From NCBI RefSeq assembly GCF_043641075.1, contig NZ_JBHZRC010000004.1:248001-312000 (forward strand): a DNA stretch of 64,000 bases. Reading direction: 5' to 3'. Positions 60,304 to 64,000 of this stretch are shown one piece after another. The translations under genes and the position numbers were made by a program. Positions within the stretch are counted from its first letter, which is position 1; each line of letters starts with the position of its first letter. Under the pieces are notes generated by a model that was given only the letters and a program-made list of their open reading frames with translations, was not told the DNA's origin and did no database searches. This stretch comes from Bacillus_BD oryzisoli_A (GTDB lineage Bacteria > Bacillota > Bacilli > Bacillales > Cytobacillaceae).

Positions 60304-61563
60304 ATGTATGATGTAATTGTAATCGGAGGAGGTCCTGCCGGATTAATGGCTGCCATCGCTGCTGGAGAATCGGGCTCAAAGGTGCTGCTCCTTGATAAAG
60401 GAAACAAGCTTGGGCGAAAGCTGGCTATTTCAGGGGGCGGCCGCTGTAATGTAACGAACAGACTTCCTACTGACGAATTGATTAAGCACATCCCTGGAAA
60501 TGGACGATTTTTACATAGTGCTTTATCAATCTTTAATAATGAAGATATTATTCTATTTTTTAAGAAATTAGGGATTGAATTAAAGGAAGAAGACCACGGT
60601 CGAATGTTCCCTATTAGTAATAAGGCCCAATCCGTAGTGGATGCTTTACTGCGAAAATTATCAGACCTTCGTGTTGAGATAAAAACGAATTGTCCTGTAG
60701 AAACGGTACAGTATGATGAAGACAGAGTGAGTGCCGTTTTATTAAAAAATGGCGAACGCCTTCAAACACATGCGGTTGTCATTGCTGTTGGAGGCAAATC
60801 TGTTCCTCACACAGGATCAACCGGGGATGGCTATGCATGGGCTGAAAAAGCCGGACATACGATTACAGAGCTTTTTCCTACTGAGGTACCCGTGACTTCA
60901 AATGAACCCTTTATAAAAGAAAAAACATTACAAGGATTGTCACTAAGAGATGTTGCCTTAAGTGTTTTGAATAAAAAGGGTAAACCTGTTATTACACATA
61001 AGATGGATATGATCTTTACCCATTTTGGCATCAGCGGTCCTGCCGTTCTTCGCTGCAGTCAGTTTATTGTGAAAGAGTTGAAAAAGTCAGATGACAAAAA
61101 GGTGACTGTTAATCTGGACGTCTTTCCGGATAAAAAGGAAGAAGGTTTCTACCAGGAGCTTTCGCAGCTGGTAAAAGCTGAGCCAAAAAAGAACATCAAA
61201 AATGTCTTGAAAAATATACTTCCGGAACGTTATTTACTTTTTCTGCTTGACCACAGTCAAATCGACCCAATGGCACAGGCTGCCACTCTTTCAAATGAAA
61301 AACTTCGAAGCTTCGTTGAAGGCTGTAAAAGATTTCGCTTTACTGTAAACGGGACGCTTTCTCTTGAAAAAGCATTCATAACCGGCGGGGGTGTATCTAC
61401 GAAGGAAATTGAGCCGAAAACAATGGCTTCAAAAAAAATGCAGGGCTTGTATTTTTGCGGGGAAATTCTTGATATTCATGGCTATACGGGCGGTTTTAAT
61501 ATCACAGCTGCTTTTGTAACCGGACGTCTAGCAGGGCTAAACGCTGCTCTATATAGTAATTAA
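60304..61563 (+). CDS. ytfP: FAD-dependent oxidoreductase YtfP (HI0933 family)
   Basis: 419 residues with the N-terminal dinucleotide loop VIVIGGGPAGLMAAIAAGESG, the family motif GNKLGRKLAISGGGRCNVTN, and the C-terminal FAD loop LYFCGEILDIHGYTGGFNI. The family binds FAD or NAD(P) and is called HI0933/BaiN-like; the true substrate is unknown. Preceded by GAAAGGG. Next to ytgP, as in B. subtilis. Confidence 0.92.
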   Translation: MYDVIVIGGGPAGLMAAIAAGESGSKVLLLDKGNKLGRKLAISGGGRCNVTNRLPTDELIKHIPGNGRFLHSALSIFNNEDIILFFKKLGIELKEEDHGRMFPISNKAQSVVDALLRKLSDLRVEIKTNCPVETVQYDEDRVSAVLLKNGERLQTHAVVIAVGGKSVPHTGSTGDGYAWAEKAGHTITELFPTEVPVTSNEPFIKEKTLQGLSLRDVALSVLNKKGKPVITHKMDMIFTHFGISGPAVLRCSQFIVKELKKSDDKKVTVNLDVFPDKKEEGFYQELSQLVKAEPKKNIKNVLKNILPERYLLFLLDHSQIDPMAQAATLSNEKLRSFVEGCKRFRFTVNGTLSLEKAFITGGGVSTKEIEPKTMASKKMQGLYFCGEILDIHGYTGGFNITAAFVTGRLAGLNAALYSN

Positions 61564-61574
61564 ATTTATAAACA

Positions 61575-61600
61575 ATCGAGCCTGCTTTGTCAGGCTCGAT
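61575..61600. terminator. Hairpin between ytfP and cse60
   Basis: Perfect 10-bp arms 61575-61584 and 61591-61600 between convergent stops. It overlaps the cse60 3' end; the T-tracts are modest (better on the minus strand). Confidence 0.7.
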
Positions 61601-61775
61601 AAATGATCATGGCTGAAAAGCAATAAATTTGTTCCTCATCCTCCTCATCAGGCATTGCTGCAATATTATATTTAATATCCACAAGTTTCCGTTCATCCAA
61701 ATCCTTTAAAAAATGATTCATCTCTGATTCTAGATTTTTCTCGTATTCCTCATCAAATAATTTAACCTGTATCAA
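61590..61775 (-). CDS. cse60: Sporulation protein Cse60
   Basis: 61 residues beginning MIQVKLFDEEYEKNLESEMN, the signature of the small acidic Cse60 family, which in B. subtilis is made in the mother cell under sigma-E. Function unknown. TTG start with GAGGGAGAAAA ahead. No clear sigma-E promoter could be read in the AT-rich upstream DNA. Confidence 0.85.
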   Translation of the reverse strand: MIQVKLFDEEYEKNLESEMNHFLKDLDERKLVDIKYNIAAMPDEEDEEQIYCFSAMIIYRA

Positions 61776-61895
61776 TTTTCTCCCTCACTTTCCTTTTATT
61801 TTTTATTACTTATTTTTTCCTCTTTTACATTTTTTAATCTTCCTATTATTCAAATTATTGTTGTTTTATGTAGAACATCTCCAACTAATTTACTA

Positions 61896-61965
61896 AATAT
61901 TCAGGTAATTCAATTAATTAAATAGACTAATCGTGGGATATCTTGTACAATGTTTTCAGAATATT
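61896..61965 (+). promoter_or_regulatory. Two CodY-box-like sites upstream of livK
   Basis: AATATTCAGGTAATT (61896-61910) and TGTTTTCAGAATATT (61951-61965) each match the CodY consensus AATTTTCWGAAAATT at 12 of 15 positions. A possible -10 TACAAT (61946-61951) lies beside the second. CodY, which senses isoleucine, leucine and valine, controls branched-chain amino acid uptake in related bacteria, so the position makes sense. Confidence 0.45.
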
Positions 61966-62045
61966 AGATGTATTTTAGTTGTTATTCACGTATGACCAAG
62001 AAGACATCAGTACAAAGTCCAAACCATTTTACAAGGGGGAGAAGT

Positions 62046-63230
62046 ATGAGAAAAAGAAAGTTAAACGCTCTTTTCATGTCACTTATGCTTTCAGCTGGAG
62101 TTTTGGCAGCTTGCTCTGGAAATGATGAGCAAACGTCTGGTACTGAATCAAATGGCAGCGGTGAAAGCATTAAAATCGGCGCCAACCTGGAACTATCGGG
62201 TAATGTAGCTTCATATGGTCAAGGAATTGCCGAAGGTCTCGACCTTGCAATCGAAGAAATTAATAAAGAAGGGATCGACGGAAAGAAAATTGAGCTTGTA
62301 AAAGCCGATAACAAATCCGAGGCCGCTGAAGCAACAAGCGGTGCCCTCAAGCTGATTAACCAGGATAAGGTATCAGCCATTGTTGGTTCGGCAACCAGTA
62401 CCAACACCCTTGCGCAGGTACAAATTGCACAGGACAATCAGGTTCCCATTATCACACCATCAGGAACAAACCCTGATATTACATTTAAAGATAATAAACT
62501 GAACGATTTCATTTTCAGAACATGCTTCATTGACCCTTTCCAAGGTAAGGTCGCTGCTAATTTTGCTGTTGATGAATTGGGCATCAAAAATGCAGCCATC
62601 CTTATTGACAGCTCCAGCGACTATGCTAAAGGCCTTGCCAATGCTTTTAAAGAGGCCTTTGAAGAGAGCGGTGGTAAAGTAATTGCAGAAGAAGCTTATG
62701 TGGCAAAGGACACAGACTTCCGTGCTACATTAACAAGATTAAAATCAAAAAATCCTGAGTTTGTCTATGTTCCTGGGTACTATGAAGAAGTCGGTTTAAT
62801 TTTAAAACAAGCGAAAGAATTAGGCTTGGAAGCACCTTTTATGGGCGGTGATGGCTGGGATTCACCAACACTTGTCGAAATTGCCGGTGCTGATGCTTTA
62901 ACTAATGTATATTTTACAAATCACTATTCATCAGGTGATTCAGAAGAAAAAGTCCAAAACTTTGTTAAGTCCTTCGAAGCTAAATATAAAGAAACACCAG
63001 ATGCCTTTAACGCACTTGGCTATGATACTGGATATTTACTTGCCGATGCAATCAAACGTGCCGGCAGTTCTGATCCGGTAAAGATTAAACAAGCACTGGA
63101 AGAAACAAAGGATTTATTACTTGTTACCGGTAATTTTGCTTTTGACAAACAGCATAATCCGGTAAAACCATTGACAATTCTCACTTTTGAAAATGGGAAG
63201 CAGGTATTTGAAACAAAGATCAATCCTTAA
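62046..63230 (+). CDS. livK: Branched-chain amino acid ABC transporter, substrate-binding lipoprotein
   Basis: 394 residues. Lipoprotein signal MRKRKLNALFMSLMLSAGVL followed by the lipobox LAAC (Cys23), an Asn/Ser/Gly linker, then a type I periplasmic-binding fold (IKIGANLELSGNVASYGQGI, VSAIVGSATSTNTLA, FRTCFIDPFQGKVAANF, NALGYDTGYLLADAI). LivJ/LivK family: leucine, isoleucine, valine or a similar substrate. ATG at 62046 chosen from AAGGGGGAG; the 26 extra upstream codons have no support. First gene of a liv operon. Confidence 0.93.
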   Translation: MRKRKLNALFMSLMLSAGVLAACSGNDEQTSGTESNGSGESIKIGANLELSGNVASYGQGIAEGLDLAIEEINKEGIDGKKIELVKADNKSEAAEATSGALKLINQDKVSAIVGSATSTNTLAQVQIAQDNQVPIITPSGTNPDITFKDNKLNDFIFRTCFIDPFQGKVAANFAVDELGIKNAAILIDSSSDYAKGLANAFKEAFEESGGKVIAEEAYVAKDTDFRATLTRLKSKNPEFVYVPGYYEEVGLILKQAKELGLEAPFMGGDGWDSPTLVEIAGADALTNVYFTNHYSSGDSEEKVQNFVKSFEAKYKETPDAFNALGYDTGYLLADAIKRAGSSDPVKIKQALEETKDLLLVTGNFAFDKQHNPVKPLTILTFENGKQVFETKINP

Positions 63231-63269
63231 GCTCCACTGTAATCACCGTTCTTCAACTCAATCACTTAA

Positions 63270-63298
63270 AGAAATAGGGGGCTATGCCCCCTATTTCT
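63270..63298 (+). other. Strong intercistronic hairpin between livK and livH
   Basis: Perfect 13-bp arms 63270-63282 and 63286-63298 with a 3-base loop, with GGGGGC at the top. No T-run follows directly. It stands 39 bp after the livK stop and 36 bp before livH. It probably protects the 3' end of a livK transcript or causes partial termination, so that the binding protein exceeds the permease. Confidence 0.75.
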
Positions 63299-63334
63299 GA
63301 ATCCAAAATTATTTTTCAAGGAGTGTGAGCTTCA

Positions 63335-64000
63335 ATGGAACTCATCCAGCAATTAGTCAACGGTATATCGCTTGGCAGTATCTACGCACTGATTGCACTT
63401 GGTTATACGATGGTCTATGGAATTGTGAAATTAATTAACTTTGCCCATGGTGATGTATTTATGATTGGGTCATTTATTGGCTTCTATTCCATCACCGTCC
63501 TTGGCCTCGGTTTTTTCCCTGCTTTATTGCTCTCAATGGTTGTCTGTGCAGTATTTGGCGTCTTGATTGAAAGAATTGCCTATAAACCCCTTCGAAACGC
63601 GACAAGAATTGCTGCATTGATTACAGCTATCGGTGTATCTCTTTTAATTGAATACGGCTTCATATATTTTCGAGGGGCACAGCCGGAAGCCTATCCCGGA
63701 AATGTCCTTCCATCCAAAAATATCGACCTCTTCGGTATTACCATCAGCGGTCAATCGTTATTTATTCTTAGCATTTCAGTCGCCCTTATGATTATTCTAC
63801 AATTTATCGTACATAGGACAAAAATCGGCAAGGCGATGCGTGCTGTCTCCTATGATGCGGATGCCGCAAAACTGATGGGGATTAATGTGAACAATACCAT
63901 CTCCGCTACCTTTGCCATCGGGTCTGCACTTGCTGGTGCTGCCGGCGTTATTTTTGGAACCTATTATATAAAAATCGAGCCCCTAATGGGTATTATTCCC
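63335..64000 (+). CDS. livH: Branched-chain amino acid ABC permease LivH, N-terminal 222 residues (cut by window edge)
   Basis: The frame starts MELIQQLVNGISLGSIYALI and is open to the window end. It shows several membrane helices and the family segments GYTMVYGIVKLINFAHGDVFM and, on the cytoplasmic loop that meets the ATPase, GKAMRAVSYDADAAKLMGIN. LivH forms the channel together with LivM. AAGGAG is 11 bases upstream of the ATG. livM, livG and livF are expected just beyond the right edge. Confidence 0.94.
   Translation, partial: MELIQQLVNGISLGSIYALIALGYTMVYGIVKLINFAHGDVFMIGSFIGFYSITVLGLGFFPALLLSMVVCAVFGVLIERIAYKPLRNATRIAALITAIGVSLLIEYGFIYFRGAQPEAYPGNVLPSKNIDLFGITISGQSLFILSISVALMIILQFIVHRTKIGKAMRAVSYDADAAKLMGINVNNTISATFAIGSALAGAAGVIFGTYYIKIEPLMGIIP

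Overview
The window is a stretch of chromosome from an endospore-forming Bacillaceae species (Bacillus sensu lato, not B. subtilis itself). The evidence is low-GC DNA, strong AGGAGG-type ribosome sites, spore genes (an alpha/beta SASP, GerW/YtfJ, Cse60, RefZ), a bacilliredoxin, a tyrosine T-box, and gene order that largely follows the ytx/ytp/acu/arg region of B. subtilis. I see no prophage, insertion sequence, CRISPR array, rRNA or tRNA gene. Nearly all of it is conserved core genome.

Layout. 1-10.7 kb, mostly minus strand: argH (cut by the left edge) and argG, a small unknown protein, moaB with an EcsC-family gene, ackA, ytxK, tpx, ytfJ-ytfI, and yteJ with sppA. 10.7-23 kb: NAD kinase, RarD, an acyl-CoA synthetase, a SASP gene, the thiI-nifZ tRNA thiolation pair, ezrA, hisJ, refZ and a GAF-GGDEF protein. 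23-36 kb: autoregulated rpsD, an orphan membrane protein, T-box-controlled tyrS, a class A penicillin-binding protein, the acetate module acsA/acuABC, ccpA and aroA. 36.5-45 kb: a long FtsA-like actin-fold protein, brxC-ytxH-ytxG, murC and the DNA translocase sftA. 45-62 kb: ytpQ, ytpP, ytoP, ytzB, ytnP, trmB, ytzH, ytmP, amyX, ytlQ, thpR, pepV, ytzE, ytzG, a small coiled-coil protein, ytgP/murJ, ytfP and cse60. 62 kb to the end: the first two genes of a branched-chain amino acid ABC transporter (livK, then livH cut by the right edge).

How the genes work together. acsA makes acetyl-CoA from acetate. Its modifiable lysine falls exactly at residue 549, and the divergent acuA (acetyltransferase) and acuC (deacetylase) are the family that switches this enzyme off and on. 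ackA runs the overflow route, and ccpA, the catabolite regulator, lies in the same block. nifZ and thiI deliver sulfur to tRNA 4-thiouridine. ezrA, refZ, murC, ytgP/murJ, sftA, the class A PBP and possibly the FtsA-like protein concern septation, wall synthesis and chromosome clearance.

The least ordinary items are: (i) the 720-residue FtsA-like protein, whose C-terminal 290 residues look like five diverged copies of one small beta-rich unit; (ii) two 60-bp palindromic elements with GGTGTCAGGCACC ends; (iii) six in-frame copies of a 24-bp repeat in sftA; (iv) CodY-like boxes at acsA and livK; and (v) gene-content differences from B. subtilis (no motPS, braB or ytpR at their usual places; a PBP and an FtsA-like gene inserted). 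I did not find a clear-cut new multi-gene system. The FtsA-like protein is the best lead.
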